64,000 nucleotides of DNA from Davidsoniella eucalypti (taxonomy: Eukaryota > Ascomycota > Sordariomycetes > Microascales > Ceratocystidaceae). The stretch covers positions 558,001 to 622,000 of the forward strand of contig RMBW01000002.1 of the NCBI GenBank assembly GCA_004009845.1, written 5' to 3'. Made by a program: the position numbers and the translations under genes. Below are positions 1 through 10,999 of the stretch, one piece after another. Position 1 is the first letter of the stretch, and the number at the start of each line of letters is the position of its first letter. The notes under the pieces are model-generated. The model was not told the DNA's origin, did not search any database, and saw nothing but the letters and a program-made list of their open reading frames with translations.

Positions 1-50
1 CGGTACGGGGTCATTTTTTGCCTCAGGCACCTGGAAAAAGTCGGGGTTAG

Positions 51-55
51 CCAAT
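51..55 (+). promoter_or_regulatory. CCAAT box upstream of the complex I subunit gene
   Basis: A CCAATCA heptamer begins here, about 315 bases before the ATG of the complex I gene. In ascomycetes the HAP2/3/5 (CBF) complex binds CCAAT, preferring an A or G two bases after it, and activates respiratory genes. The match is short and could be chance. The rest of the first 366 bases shows no gene; the transcription start is not evident. Confidence 0.3.
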
Positions 56-366
56 CACAGAAGCCGTAATTCAGCCGGTCTTATTTTGGTGAGCCTATTG
101 ATTGAATCCCTTTGGCCTAAGAAGCAAAGCAAAAAGACGCTTTGTGAACAAAAGCCCGATAATCAACCTTACGATATCCATAAAGACGCCAATTGCTACG
201 AGCCGGTCGAACTGGGCTCTTGTTCCAAGCAGCCTATACACATCTACAGTCACTATTAGATATAAGAAGGGCATCAATTGCCATCTGCTCGACCATCAAG
301 CAAGGCCTGCAGCAGCCCTGTTGTTCCCCTCCCTTCGCAACACAAAAAAACAATTACTACATCACG

Positions 367-3002
367 ATGTTGCGGCAGACGCTTGCCCGTTCCGCTTGGC
401 GGACGACCACCAATGCCTCTAGGACAGCTTCAAGGGCCTTCTCGAGCACTGCCCAGCGCCAGGCCGAAGTGGAGCTCACAATTGGTACGTATAGATGACC
501 AGCGGCCGACTCGAGGCGAGAGACCTCTGCTAACAGCAATTCTTGTTTCCGCGTACAGACGGCAAGAAGGTATCGATCGAAGGTAGGCCATTGAAGCCCC
601 AACGCCAGCCATTGGCCCTATTCATTAGTAGCTCGAGGTTTTAACGACTTGTAAACAGCCGGTTCTTCGCTTATCCAGGCTTGCGAAAAGGCCGGAGCCA
701 CTGTCCCCAGGTATGTAGGAACTAGCGTCGTTGCTAGACGGACCCTGCCGGGATTTGTATTCATAGACTTGAAGCTAACAGAACCCTTAGATACTGCTAC
801 CACGAGTAAGAGACCCGACCCAAGTCAACCGATCATTGATATATGCTAGATGTACAGTCTAATTCGAGAACCCGAGACCCTGACTTCCCTCTTTCTGTTT
901 ATAGGAAACTCGCCATTGCCGGTAACTGTCGTATGTGTTTGGTAGAGGTCGAGCGGGCACCGAAGCCAGTTGCATCCTGTGCTTGGCCTGTCGCGCCCGG
1001 CATGGTTGTCAAGACCAATTCGCCTCTAACACACAAGGCGCGCGAGGGTGTGATGGAGTTCCTGTTGGCCAACCACCCACTGGACTGCCCAATCTGTGAC
1101 CAAGGTGGTGAATGTGATCTCCAGGACCAGAGCATGAGATACGGCGCTGATCGCGGCCGCTTCCACGAGATTGGCGGCAAACGTGCCGTTGAAGACAAGA
1201 ACATTGGTCCTTTGATCAAGACCTCGATGAACCGCTGCATTCATTGCACTCGTTGTGTGCGTTTCGCCAACGATGTTGCCGGTGCTCCCGAGATGGGCTC
1301 TTTTGGCCGTGGAGGTGATATTCAAATTGGTACTTACCTTGAACAGACTCTCGACTCGGAGATGTCCGGAAACGTGATCGATCTATGCCCTGTTGGTGCC
1401 CTCACCTCAAAACCATACGCTTTTAAGGCTCGTCCTTGGGAGCTAAAGCACACCGAATCAATCGATGTACATGACGGTCTAGGTTCTAATGTCCGTATCG
1501 ACACCCGCGGCCTCGAGGTCATGCGTGTTCTACCTCGCCTTAACGATGACGTCAACGAAGAGTGGATCAACGATAAATCTCGTTTCTCTTGCGACGGTCT
1601 CAAAACTCAACGCTTGACAATTCCTCTTGTTCGCCGTGCCGGAAAATTTGAGCCTGTTGACTGGGAGCAGGCCATGACCGAAATCGCCGCCGCTTTCCGC
1701 CACATCGCACCCAAAGGAAACGAATTCAAGGCTATCGCCGGTTCCTTGACCGAGGTCGAATCTCTCGTTGCCATGAAGGATCTCGTCAATAAGCTTGGTT
1801 CTGAAAATGTCGCCTTGGATGTAGAAGCTGGTCGCAAGCCCGTCGCTCACGGTGTTGATGTTCGCTCCAACTACAGCTTCAACTCTAAAATTGCCGGTAT
1901 CGAGGAGGCCGATGCTATCCTGATCATCGGCAGCAACACTCGCCATGAAGCTGCTGTCCTCAACGCTCGCATTCGCAAGCAATGGCTGCGCTCTGATCTT
2001 GAGATCGGTGTTGTTGGTGAACCATGGGATTCGACCTTCGAGTTTGAACACCTAGGTGTTGACCATGCTGCTTTGAAGACGGCGCTTTTGGGATCCTTTG
2101 GTAAGAAGCTGGCTGCTGCTAAGCGTCCCATGGTTATTGTTGGCTCAGCGGTTACGGACCATGCTGATGCCAAGGCTTTCTATGAGACTGTTGCCCAGTT
2201 TGTCGACAAACACGCATCGAACTTCAGTACTCTCGAATGGAACGGCTACAACGTTTTACAGCGCGAGGCGTCTCGCGCCGGTGCCTATGAAGTTGGCTTT
2301 GTTCCTCCCTCGGAAGAGGTTGCCAAGACCAAGCCCAAGTTTGTGTGGCTGCTGGGAGCCGATGAGGTTGTCGATGCCGATATACCGAAGGATGCGTTCA
2401 TCGTTTACCAGGGTCATCACGGTGACCGTGGAGCGCAGATTGCCGACATCATTCTCCCCGGCGCCGCGTACACGGAGAAGGCAGGAACATATGTCAACAC
2501 CGAGGGTCGTGTCCAGATGACTCGTGCTGCTGTATCTCTACCGGGTGGTTCTCGCACAGATTGGAAGATTATCCGCGCAGCTTCGGAGTTCCTGGGTGCG
2601 CCTCTGCCATACGACGACCTGGCTGTTCTCCGTGAGCGTATGGCCGAGATCAGCCCCGCGCTAGTCTCGTATGATGTTGTCGAGCCAACTTCAGTCAGCG
2701 CGTTGAGTAAAGTGCAGCTGATTGACGCCAACCGTGGCTCGAAGGCAACGGACGCGCCGTTGAAGAAGACTATTGAGAACTTTTACTTCACCGATGTGAT
2801 TTCTCGGAGGTATGTAAACCGCTTATTTCGTACGACGATTATGGTGATGATGGATTCAGTTGCTGACTTTTGCGCCATGTTTAGTTCCCCAACGATGGCT
2901 CGCTGCTCGGCGGCGAAGGCCACAGGCAACAACAAGACCAACTTTATGGCTCCGGGCATGGATGAGGACAAGCCTCACGGCCAGATTGCGTATGGCGCAT
3001 AG
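367..3002 (+). CDS. NADH:ubiquinone oxidoreductase 75-78 kDa Fe-S subunit, mitochondrial
   Basis: Peripheral-arm subunit of mitochondrial complex I (NDUFS1/NuoG family; NUAM or nuo-78 in fungi), which passes electrons from NADH along Fe-S clusters. Six exons are inferred: 367-484, 559-582, 659-710, 791-805, 905-2809 and 2885-3002, giving 743 residues, the usual length. The start is chosen because it opens an Arg/Ser-rich presequence with no acidic residue (MLRQTLARSAWR...). Cluster ligands are visible: C67, C78, C81 and C95 for the 2Fe-2S site; H127, C131, C134 and C140 for the HxxxCxxCx5C site; then CIHCTRC and DLCPVGAL. The molybdopterin-oxidoreductase-like domain follows from about residue 220. 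Exons 2 and 4 are only 24 and 15 nt. The last intron (75 nt) has no in-frame stop, so reading straight through adds 25 residues that the family lacks. The C-terminus (SPTMARCSAAK) matches the family only after splicing. Confidence 0.95.
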
Positions 3003-4930
3003 GGCGTCTACCCTCTATGGCGTTTTTTTTTAATTATTTGTTTCCCACATTGCATGATTTTCTCTCCCTTTTGCCGGCAATGGCCAGTCGATAGCAACCA
3101 ACAAGTGCTTGGATTTGGGTGAATTTTCTTAAGGAGATCACAGTTGACTCTTTCCATCGGATAAGCAGAAGACAAAGAAACAAACAGAACAGAGAAGGCG
3201 GGCAAACGATGATGCTCGTCGAGATGAAGATCGTACCAACAGAACGAAACGAACCACAGACAGAATTTAGGCTTCAGCAGAAAATCATTCCACACCAGAC
3301 ATTTAATTTTCTATTTTCTCCAAAAAGAATCAGAACAAAAAAACAAGTTTTCAGAGAGAAAATGAAAAAAGTGGTAATTAATTCTGTCATCCACCACGCT
3401 CAAACATGATTTCTTTCCTCATCCTTTCGACCTTTTTTCTTTCTAAACCTCTTTCTCCTTTCCTTCTCGTTATATTTTTAATACCCAACTTCCAAGCTTA
3501 AACTTTGTTCATTGGTATTTATTACATCTTTAAACGATCCGCCCTTGTCCTAGAAGATGGATAAGGGCTCCATATAAGAAGAAGATCGCCCCGACATCGT
3601 CTCCGATCACGTGAAATGGGTCTATTAGCGTATAATGATAAGCCTTGAGCCGCATTCCTTCTTTTTGGGGTTGTTTCTATTCTAAAATTGCGGCTCCGCT
3701 TAGGTGGAATCGACCCTTGAATTATGCTTTCTTTTTTGGACAACGACAGATGAACAAGGACAAATGGCGACGAAAATGTCTCTAGAGACTTCTTTAGCTC
3801 TGGGCTTTAGTGGGAACAATCTTTGTTGTTCAGGTTAGCATGAAGAACATGATGGGAGGTTGTAGTGTACATATAGTAAAAGTTAGTATATATAAGGCGA
3901 TACAAGACGAGCTGCCCTTTCTCCGAGTATGACTGCAAATTGACTGGGGGAACAAAAAAGATACTTCATGTTACAAGATAATAATGTTATGACACTTACT
4001 CTTTTCGTATCTCAGGCTTGCAACTAGAGCTGCCAGCTGGCAAAGTGTCAAATACAAGTTGCAAATTATCCATAACATTTAACTAAGATATTTACAGTAA
4101 TTACACCTAAAGCGGCCTCATACATCTATCTACATTAACTTTGGAGATAACCGTTCAGACAGCAAATTGAAAGATAGTCAGTATCATTATTCATGTAGAC
4201 TCGCCGGTGCTAGATTCGGAGTTACGAAGATATGAAAATGAAAAGCACTTGATATCACTGGGATTAATAAGCCATCTCATTGCGGATTCAAAGCTGCAGC
4301 TGCTGCAGAACGGCACGTTTAGCTCCTTTCCATCTCATTTTTTATGGCGAAGTGAACACCAAATGTACTATATCTAGTTCGTAGACCTTGGTTCATCATG
4401 GTGCTTTATTCAACTATGATGTTATTCTTGCCCTTTCTTTGTTACAAGCTCGTTTGTTGCCAGGCTTGTGCGACGTGAAGTTCAAATATACTAATATAGC
4501 CGAGTCTGAGCCTCTAGTAGAGACAATTATTACCACATATAGTTATAGAACTACATGTTAGAGTTTACTATGTTTCTTGCCCTTCTTCATTTCAACTTTC
4601 TTTTGTTTTTTTCTTTCTTCGCCCGTGATTTGATCAAGTTGTGTGTAAGCCCGCATATATACATATATCTAGGCTGATGATTAGTTCAATAGCCTGGTAG
4701 ATAAAAAAGCTAGATGTCTTCCGGCATCCAGGCGGCAATCGAATGATATATCGGTGTCGGGAACATTGAGCTACGTCGATGGGGTATTACTACTACTACT
4801 ATCGTATGCTTTTTGTTGCATTTCTGTCTCACTATTTCCTATGACTTTGTTTGTTTAATCCTCTGGTGAGTATCGATAGATTTCGTAATCATGTACACTA
4901 ATCACTGTACTGTCCAGTTACACAGCAAAA
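3003..4930. other. Intergenic region between convergent genes
   Basis: About 1.9 kb between the stop of the complex I gene and the stop of the SelO gene, AT-rich, with no convincing gene on either strand. It must hold both 3' untranslated regions. Two Puf3-type octamers are present: TGTACATA at 3866-3873 on the plus strand, and TGTATATA on the minus strand at 4656-4663, in the likely SelO 3' UTR. A CACGTG lies at 3608-3613. Otherwise I see only simple AT-rich sequence. Confidence 0.6.
4656..4663 (-). promoter_or_regulatory. Candidate Puf3-binding element in the SelO 3' flank
   Basis: Read on the minus strand the octamer is TGTATATA, an exact match to the UGUANAUA site bound by Puf3 proteins. 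It lies about 270 bases past the SelO stop codon, in the sense orientation, where a 3' UTR would be. Puf3 in yeast controls mRNAs of mitochondrial proteins, and SelO/Fmp40 is mitochondrial. The surrounding TATA-rich sequence makes a chance match quite possible. Confidence 0.3.
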
Positions 4931-6949
4931 TCACGAACTGCAGCTACACTGAATCCCGACTTCCGTAGCTGGAACTGGCCCTGTCCAACGTTCTTCTTCA
5001 GCAGTGTTTCCATGATAGACTTCACCATCAAAAACCTTTCCAGACCATTCATCTTCGAATGGATGCAAAGCCATATGCATCACCCGCCGCAAGACGTCCC
5101 TGTCGCCGTCAACCTGAACTCGCCGGATAACCTCGGCCAGAATCCACCCACGAGCCACGAACTTGGGGTTAACTTTCTTCATAGTTGCTTCACGCTCAGT
5201 GTCGCCGTTAGAGCCAGGCCAGTCGTTTGTTACACGTAGCCGCCATTTTTCTAGCCATGCAGCAAATGTCTGTACTGCGGCTTCTGGGGCTTGAGGGTTC
5301 ACAGAGAAGAGCGTGCGTACAACTTCTGGTGGAATACCGCCGTCGGGGGTGAGCTCAGAAGCTCGCACGCTGCTAAGGGTACGGAAGAATCCATGGAAGT
5401 CGAGTTTACAGTCTATGATGGCATCCAATGCTTCAGGAATAAACCCATCGATGTCATTGGATGCACTGTGAAGTACGCCGAGACGACGGAGTAATAGCCG
5501 GCTGTATTCAGCCGTGAATACAGCCTTGTACTCCTCGCCAGCCTGGGCAATCAGAGCCTCAGCTCGGGGAATTATTGTACTCTCGTTTTTGGCAAAGTCT
5601 TCATGCGAGCACATATCAGGCTGGTCTACCGCAGCGCCAGCTCCCATGAAATGGCCAAGATCCTCGCCTAACCTCGTCAAGTTCCACCATATGATGGACG
5701 GCTGGTTGCGGTAGCTGTAGCGTAATGTATCATCGTCATGATTGGGTGTATATGCCGGATCGAATGTGTCCATAAAGGCAAACGGGCCGTAGTCCATGCT
5801 GAGTCCCAGGATGGACGTGTTATCCGTGTTCAGCACACCGTTCATGAAGCCGTAGACCTGACATGAAGCACTGGTAATTGCACTTTTCCGCACAATGGCG
5901 CGGTAGAGCCGTGTGAATCGGTTCTCCTGTGTAGCCTCAGGGCCCTCAATGGCGTCACGCGCAATACCGACCCGAGGTGCTTCGAGTGGATAAGCACTAG
6001 GTGCACTAGAATCCTGTAGGCGTCCCGGAAGTTTATCCCAGCCGCCGTAAACATGCTCGGCTACGTACTCTGCCAGAGTACGTAGCGTCTCGAAATCACG
6101 CCGGACACGCAGTAGATCAAAGGTACCTATACGGATCCAACTTGGCGCAAAACGCAAGACGATGCCACACGGTTCGAAGGACTCACGGAGAGCCTGCACA
6201 TTAGGGAGTCGTGTCAGTGAAAGCGCACGTGTGGTCTCAATGCCTAGGGCGTGGAGAGCTTCGCTTGCTACAAACTCGCGGATACTGGAGCGCAGCACGG
6301 CCTTGCCATCGGCGAAACGTGAGTACGGCGTCAGTCCAGCACCCTTTAGTTGCAGTTCATAGCGTATACCAGTTGCCGGATTTGTCGTCTCGAAAAGTGA
6401 GATGGCTCGCCCATCGCCGAGTTGGCCTGCCCATGATCCGAACTGGAAGCCACCATAGCATTGAGCCCATGGATAACCCGGCCCTTCCTGTGTCGCAGAG
6501 TCCCATCCCTGCACTAGATTTCCAGACACAGTGTTGAGGAAGTCGGGCTCCGAGACGCTGAGTGCAGATATTCCTAGCGTAAGTAGAGCAGCTGGGCTAA
6601 CAGCAAGCAGCTCGGGATCCTCAACAGGTTCCGGACGCACATAGCTAAATAACGATTTTACTACTTGGCGGGGACCTATTTGGTGGCGCGGTGTGGCGTC
6701 TGATGTCTTCGGATCAGGGTATTTGGGGTCGGCAGGGAGATTTGATGTGAAGACCCACGACTTGGGTAAGTCAGTGATCGAAACTCCCGTGTCTGTTGGG
6801 GATGCTGTAGAAGCCATGATTGTGCGTCGTTGTGTAAGCCGTGCTAGGGTTACTCGATGCGGGGTTGGGGTTACAGTGCTATGACGCGTGATATAGAAAA
6901 CGGATCGAGGCAGCGACGAAGGTCGATGGCGCAAAATGTGAAAAAGCAT
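4931..6949 (-). CDS. FMP40: SelO-type protein adenylyltransferase (YdiU/Fmp40 family), mitochondrial
   Basis: Pseudokinase-fold enzyme of the SelO/YdiU family (formerly UPF0061) that transfers AMP from ATP to Ser, Thr or Tyr of mitochondrial proteins and is linked to redox stress. The single exon encodes 672 residues. The N-terminal 45 residues are rich in Arg, Ser and Thr with almost no acids, as expected for a mitochondrial presequence; a second ATG at residue 45 (MASTASP) could give a non-imported form. Family blocks are clear: KGAGLTPYSRFADG, SSIREFVASEALHALGI and GVLNTDNTSILGL followed by DYGPFAFMD. The protein ends in QCSCSS; vertebrate SelO carries selenocysteine at this C-terminal site, and fungi, which do not make selenoproteins, have Cys. 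Convergent with the complex I gene. Confidence 0.93.
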   Translation of the reverse strand: MLFHILRHRPSSLPRSVFYITRHSTVTPTPHRVTLARLTQRRTIMASTASPTDTGVSITDLPKSWVFTSNLPADPKYPDPKTSDATPRHQIGPRQVVKSLFSYVRPEPVEDPELLAVSPAALLTLGISALSVSEPDFLNTVSGNLVQGWDSATQEGPGYPWAQCYGGFQFGSWAGQLGDGRAISLFETTNPATGIRYELQLKGAGLTPYSRFADGKAVLRSSIREFVASEALHALGIETTRALSLTRLPNVQALRESFEPCGIVLRFAPSWIRIGTFDLLRVRRDFETLRTLAEYVAEHVYGGWDKLPGRLQDSSAPSAYPLEAPRVGIARDAIEGPEATQENRFTRLYRAIVRKSAITSASCQVYGFMNGVLNTDNTSILGLSMDYGPFAFMDTFDPAYTPNHDDDTLRYSYRNQPSIIWWNLTRLGEDLGHFMGAGAAVDQPDMCSHEDFAKNESTIIPRAEALIAQAGEEYKAVFTAEYSRLLLRRLGVLHSASNDIDGFIPEALDAIIDCKLDFHGFFRTLSSVRASELTPDGGIPPEVVRTLFSVNPQAPEAAVQTFAAWLEKWRLRVTNDWPGSNGDTEREATMKKVNPKFVARGWILAEVIRRVQVDGDRDVLRRVMHMALHPFEDEWSGKVFDGEVYHGNTAEEERWTGPVPATEVGIQCSCSS

Positions 6950-7771
6950 GTGAAATGGAGAACAGAAGAAATTAATATTATATATTAAGCAAAGAGAGGG
7001 AAGGCAGAATTATATATATCGGTTCATTAAAGTACGAAAAATACCGCTTGGAGAACTGGTTCTAAACTAATAAAAACGAAGGGTTGGAGGCCGGACGCTC
7101 GGAGGATAAGAATTTTGTGATACAATGAGTAGAATGACTAATCAAGTACTATGCCGATAAAATACAGTGCTAAAACAATGGCAGCCGGAACATACGAAGG
7201 CCGAATATAAAGGAAAAAAAGTATAGAGACGAAATAAAATGTATAAAGTGTCTCCGAGCTGCACGCCGAGCTGTTTAAACACGGCTATATAAAGCTACAT
7301 ATTAATATATAATACATTATTTTCCTGGCCACAAAGTACTTGTTTTAATTTAGTTCTTGAAAAGATAATAAAATCATGGAGCGTTATCGGCCTTTGGAGA
7401 AGCCCTTCCAAGTCAACGAGAGAGAATTCCGTCTCTGTAGGATTCGATCTAGCTCTTCTTTTACCTATGGCAGCTTGTAGCTCCATTGGAAGCTACTTAG
7501 GCCTGATTAGAAATGGATATCAACTAGCTCAAGGTCTTCTAGGCGGGGAATTCGACAGCAAGAGAACTGCTATATGACGATATCTTGTGATTCCACCTCC
7601 GAGCCTTCCTGGCCTTTTTTACTTCGTATTAGGTAAAGAAGCAGGCTATTAGACTATCTAAGAAAGCAAGATCAGAACGTCGAGTTGTAGGTTTCTTTTT
7701 TTTCTGTCATTCTCATTTCATCTTGATATCTTCTTCATTTTGTTACTTGACTATCGTGACGTTTTATAGAA
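6950..7771. other. Divergent intergenic region, SelO and aldo-keto reductase
   Basis: About 820 bases between two divergently transcribed genes, so both promoters must lie here. It is AT-rich with scattered TATA-like stretches (for example near 6973-6988 and 7010-7020). The last 70 bases before the reductase ATG are pyrimidine-rich (7690-7740), a common fungal promoter and leader feature. No gene or recognised factor site was found. Confidence 0.5.
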
Positions 7772-8811
7772 ATGTCCGCACTGCAACCTTTCACACTCAA
7801 CGATGGCAAGACCATCCCCGCCGTAAGCACCTTATTCTTATTTTGTGACGTCTCATATTATCTCACAGTCAGCTGACCTGTCGAATGTTACTTTAGATTG
7901 GTTACGGTCTGGGATCTGCCCGCTTCAAATATCAGCCCGGCGCTATCGACGAGGACACTGTCCGATACACCGTAAACGCCATCAAAGCCGGCTTCACGCA
8001 TCTAGATGGCGCCGAGGGTAACCGGTTTCCTCTGTCCTACATTTTAGTTTCTTCTCTATGATCCATGTCCTAACGGTGCCGCATAGTCTACAACAACGAG
8101 GAGGAGCTCGGCAAGGCCATCAAAGACTCTGGCGTCGCCCGTTCCGAGCTCTTCATCACGACGAAGCTTCTCGCCAGTGACCCAGGACCTGCCGAGCCAT
8201 TCCTACGCGCCTCTCTGCGTAAGCTAGGCGTTGACTATGTCGATCTATACCTAATCCACCAGCCCTTCTTCGCCGCCGGTGACCCAGCCAGGCTGCAGGC
8301 TCGCTGGGCCGAGATCGAATCCCTACACGATGCCGGCCTCGTCCGCTCCATCGGCGTCAGCAACTACCTGCAGGCCGATCTCGAAGCCGTCCTAGCTACT
8401 GCACGCATCAAGCCCGCCGTCAACCAGATCGAGTTCCACGCCTATCTGCAGCACGGCGGTCTGTTGGACTTCCATAAGCAGAACGGTATCCTGACGCAGG
8501 CCTACGGTCCGCTGGTTCCTATCACGCGTAGCGCGGAGATCCCCGGTGGTGGTCCTGTTAAGCCTATCTGGGAGCGCTTGGCGAAGAAGTATGCCGTGTC
8601 TGAGTCAGAGATCGGCCTTCGTTGGGTCTTGGATCAGGGCGTCAATGCGCTGACTACGTCGGCGAAGGAGGACCGCTTGAAGAATATTCTGGCCAAGGTC
8701 CCGACTTTTACGCTGACTCCGGATGAGATCAAGGAGATTAATGATGCCGGAAATACCGTCCATTACCGCGCTTTCTGGAAGGGCAAGTTCGCTGCCGATG
8801 ACCGTAGTTAG
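7772..8811 (+). CDS. Aldo-keto reductase, NADPH-dependent
   Basis: Soluble (alpha/beta)8-barrel oxidoreductase that reduces carbonyl groups with NADPH. Three exons are inferred: 7772-7822, 7897-8017 and 8087-8811, giving 298 residues. Both junctions are in phase with canonical GTAAGC/GTAACC donors and TTTAG/CATAG acceptors. The catalytic tetrad is visible: Asp in LDGAEVYNNEEELG, Tyr in the same block, Lys in ITTKL and His in LIHQP. SIGVSNY and NQIEFHAYLQ are further family signatures. The sequence resembles the AKR3-type enzymes of fungi (alpha-keto amide or ketopantoyl-lactone reductases such as yeast Ydl124w) more than xylose reductases, but the substrate cannot be read from the sequence. 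The C-terminal part uses a tail (YRAFWKGKF) shared by that subgroup. Confidence 0.9.
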
Positions 8812-8928
8812 ACTGATCACTAGCAAGGTGTAACAGAGCAACATCACCCTCAAATAGTGTTTCACGGGTGCATATAGCCTCGAATGAATAAATAGTGTAC
8901 CATTGATCGAAATTACATATACGTGTGT

Positions 8929-10378
8929 CTATAGTTCATCGTCATCGTCGTCATCCGTCGTCATGTTGTCAGGGCTGGGCGATTCCGGGGTTTTCTTGCG
9001 GATAGAGAACGGAAGCGCTCGGGGTGGCGGCGGCACAGCTTCTTCTTCCTCGGCATCGTCTAGATCACCAGCTCCCATGGCAACATCGGCGTCATCGCCG
9101 GTTTCCGAGTCTGCTGTATCCTCTTCCGAGACGGGCGCTTTCTTGGTCGGTTTTGCCCTCGTTATGCGAGTCGATGTACGAGTAGCCCGGGTCGGGGCAT
9201 CGTCGTCGTCACTTCCAGTATCGCTTGCCGTAGCTTCGTTCGCAGTCAATTGGCCTTCTGAATCCGATAGGCCCTGCAAATCCGTGTCCGGCTCAGCCTT
9301 TACTCTCGCGTCAAGATCCATGTCTTCAAATCCAGACTCTGAGTCCGAGTCTTCCTGAGTCTGGCGGGCAGCGGCCTTGCGCTTCGCCGGCCTAGATGGC
9401 TGCGCAGATCGGGCGCCTCGGCCTCTTCCGCCACGGCCGCCTCTACGTGCTGGTCTTTGAGGTGCTTCCTGTTCTGAGATCTTTGCAGCATTATCCTCTG
9501 CTATCTGAGCCTCAGAGGCAGACTTTGAGACTGCAGCAGCAATGGCATTCGTGGATTCCGCAATTATCAGTTGTTGTTGTCGGATCTTGAGCTTCTTTTC
9601 GTTGAGAAGATCACGGAACTTGACGAGCATGATTTCTTCATCTTTAGAACGGGCGTCGATCAACTCAGTCAGTTGAGACTTTAAACCACTAATGGTCTTC
9701 TCAAGCTCGGAAATATTTAGAGCTGACATCTGCAACTTCTCCTTACATAGAGCCGAAGACAATGCAGCAGTACGACACCATTCCATCAGACCAATCCCTT
9801 CTTCTGAGTGCTTCAAAGTGACTGTGCCTAAACGAGTCTACATTGTATAAATGGGCGACAAACAATAGGGTTAGCTCTCAAAAAGCACAATTTTTCAGAA
9901 TACAAACATGCTGTTGGCCCGTGTAATGTCGGGGAGGCTGGGACCAGGGAGGCAAAGAAGACCAGGGAGTATAATATGCTGCACGTACCGAGTAACCTTG
10001 GATGCTTCGACGAATGACTAGGCTGATTGTAGAGCCAACTGACACTTCGGCCTGGACCTGGATGTCTTGGAGCGGCTCCTGGGTCAAGACGTTTGTCAGG
10101 ATGGAAGCCCACTCAGCATCTGAGATTGAAGCCTTTTTGGACTTGAGTTCCGCAATTCGATCGCCATCAACTATAACGCACTTCTGTTAGACAAGTGTCT
10201 TTTGGCAGACTGGAAACAAGTGATGCATACTGGCAGTTCCATAGGCCTCAGCGCCTTCGGTGCCGACTAACTTGACGTCTAGAGGACGAGCACCGGTCTG
10301 CACGGCTTGGATTAGAACGAAGGAGTCTTCTTCGTTGGCGACGGAAAGCTGGAGAATATGCTCTACGGGTGGCGCCAT
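8929..10378 (-). CDS. XRCC4/Lif1-like non-homologous end-joining factor
   Basis: Scaffold for DNA ligase IV in non-homologous end joining. Three exons are inferred on the minus strand: 10231-10378, 9989-10170 and 8929-9837, giving 412 residues. Introns are 60 and 151 nt. The first 115 residues form the XRCC4-type head (start MAPPVEHILQ; blocks DSFVLIQ, PLDVKLVGTEG, DAEWASIL and QVQAEVSVGSTISL). A long helix follows (about residues 130-215) containing KFRDLLNEKKLKIRQQQ, which is strongly conserved in fungal XRCC4 and is the coiled-coil stalk that dimerises and binds ligase IV. The C-terminal 190 residues are Arg/Gly-rich, then Asp/Glu/Ser-rich and disordered, ending in a run of six Asp before EL. 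Such tails are usual in the family but poorly conserved. It is convergent with the aldo-keto reductase, with only 117 bases between the stops. Confidence 0.85.
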
Positions 10379-10538
10379 ATTGAGTCAGGCTCAAGCTTTC
10401 TGGAACGACTCTGATTGATTGACTAAGATAGTGTAAGATGAGGTGGTTGGTCTGGCTAGGGCCAGTGTGTATTTATTGCTTCTGCTTCTGGTATGTGGGA
10501 AAAAAATGTGCGCTGCCAGGGCTTCCAGCAAGCAATTT

Positions 10539-10999
10539 CTAGGTCATGGGCGAGCTAGGAGCTGGAAATTTAATGTGGAAGTGCTTGCAGAGACTACTTC
10601 GTAGCATGGCTAGGGAGCAGAATGAAGCTAGAATATCGAAGGAAAGCCAAAAGGAAAGTGTTGGGCTGGAGATTGCGTTAAGACAGTCGATACAAGGGAG
10701 GACAATACGGCAAAGAGGATGAAGATGAAGGCGAGATTGCAGAGCAATAGCCCGAATGATGATGCGAGGGTGATCCAGAAGCCGTGAAATGAGAACCAAA
10801 GTAATGGGCTGGAAACAAGCAATATGAAATGACGATGGCGACTTTTAAAAACAAAAAAGTTAGTTTCTTGTTGGTGATGAAGCTTTCATAATTTTGATAT
10901 TGAACATACATATGGAAGGATTGACTTAAACCGCTCCAAAATAGGCAGCAACTGGTCCAAGCTCCCTGGAACAGACGCCACATAATGATGGCTCCACAT
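10539..10999 (-). CDS. Possible small two-exon gene of unknown function
   Basis: I do not recognise a family. A canonical intron is visible on the minus strand (10809-10909): GTATGT donor, AACTAAC branch site and TTTCCAG acceptor. Joining 10910-10999 to 10539-10808 gives 119 residues (start MWSHHYVASVPGSL). With the same intron, a second ATG at 10983 in another frame gives 84 residues ending at 10628, very hydrophobic after the junction, with one or two likely membrane segments (FHGFWITLASSFGLLL and IFILFAVLSSLV). Only one frame, or neither, can be the real product; the splice signals are the best evidence that this is transcribed. It lies upstream of the XRCC4-like gene, on the same strand. 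Confidence 0.35.

Noticed and set aside
8903..9358. Ser-rich open frame on the plus strand
   Set aside because: It is the reverse complement of the Asp/Ser-rich tail of the XRCC4-like gene; no family and no independent signals.
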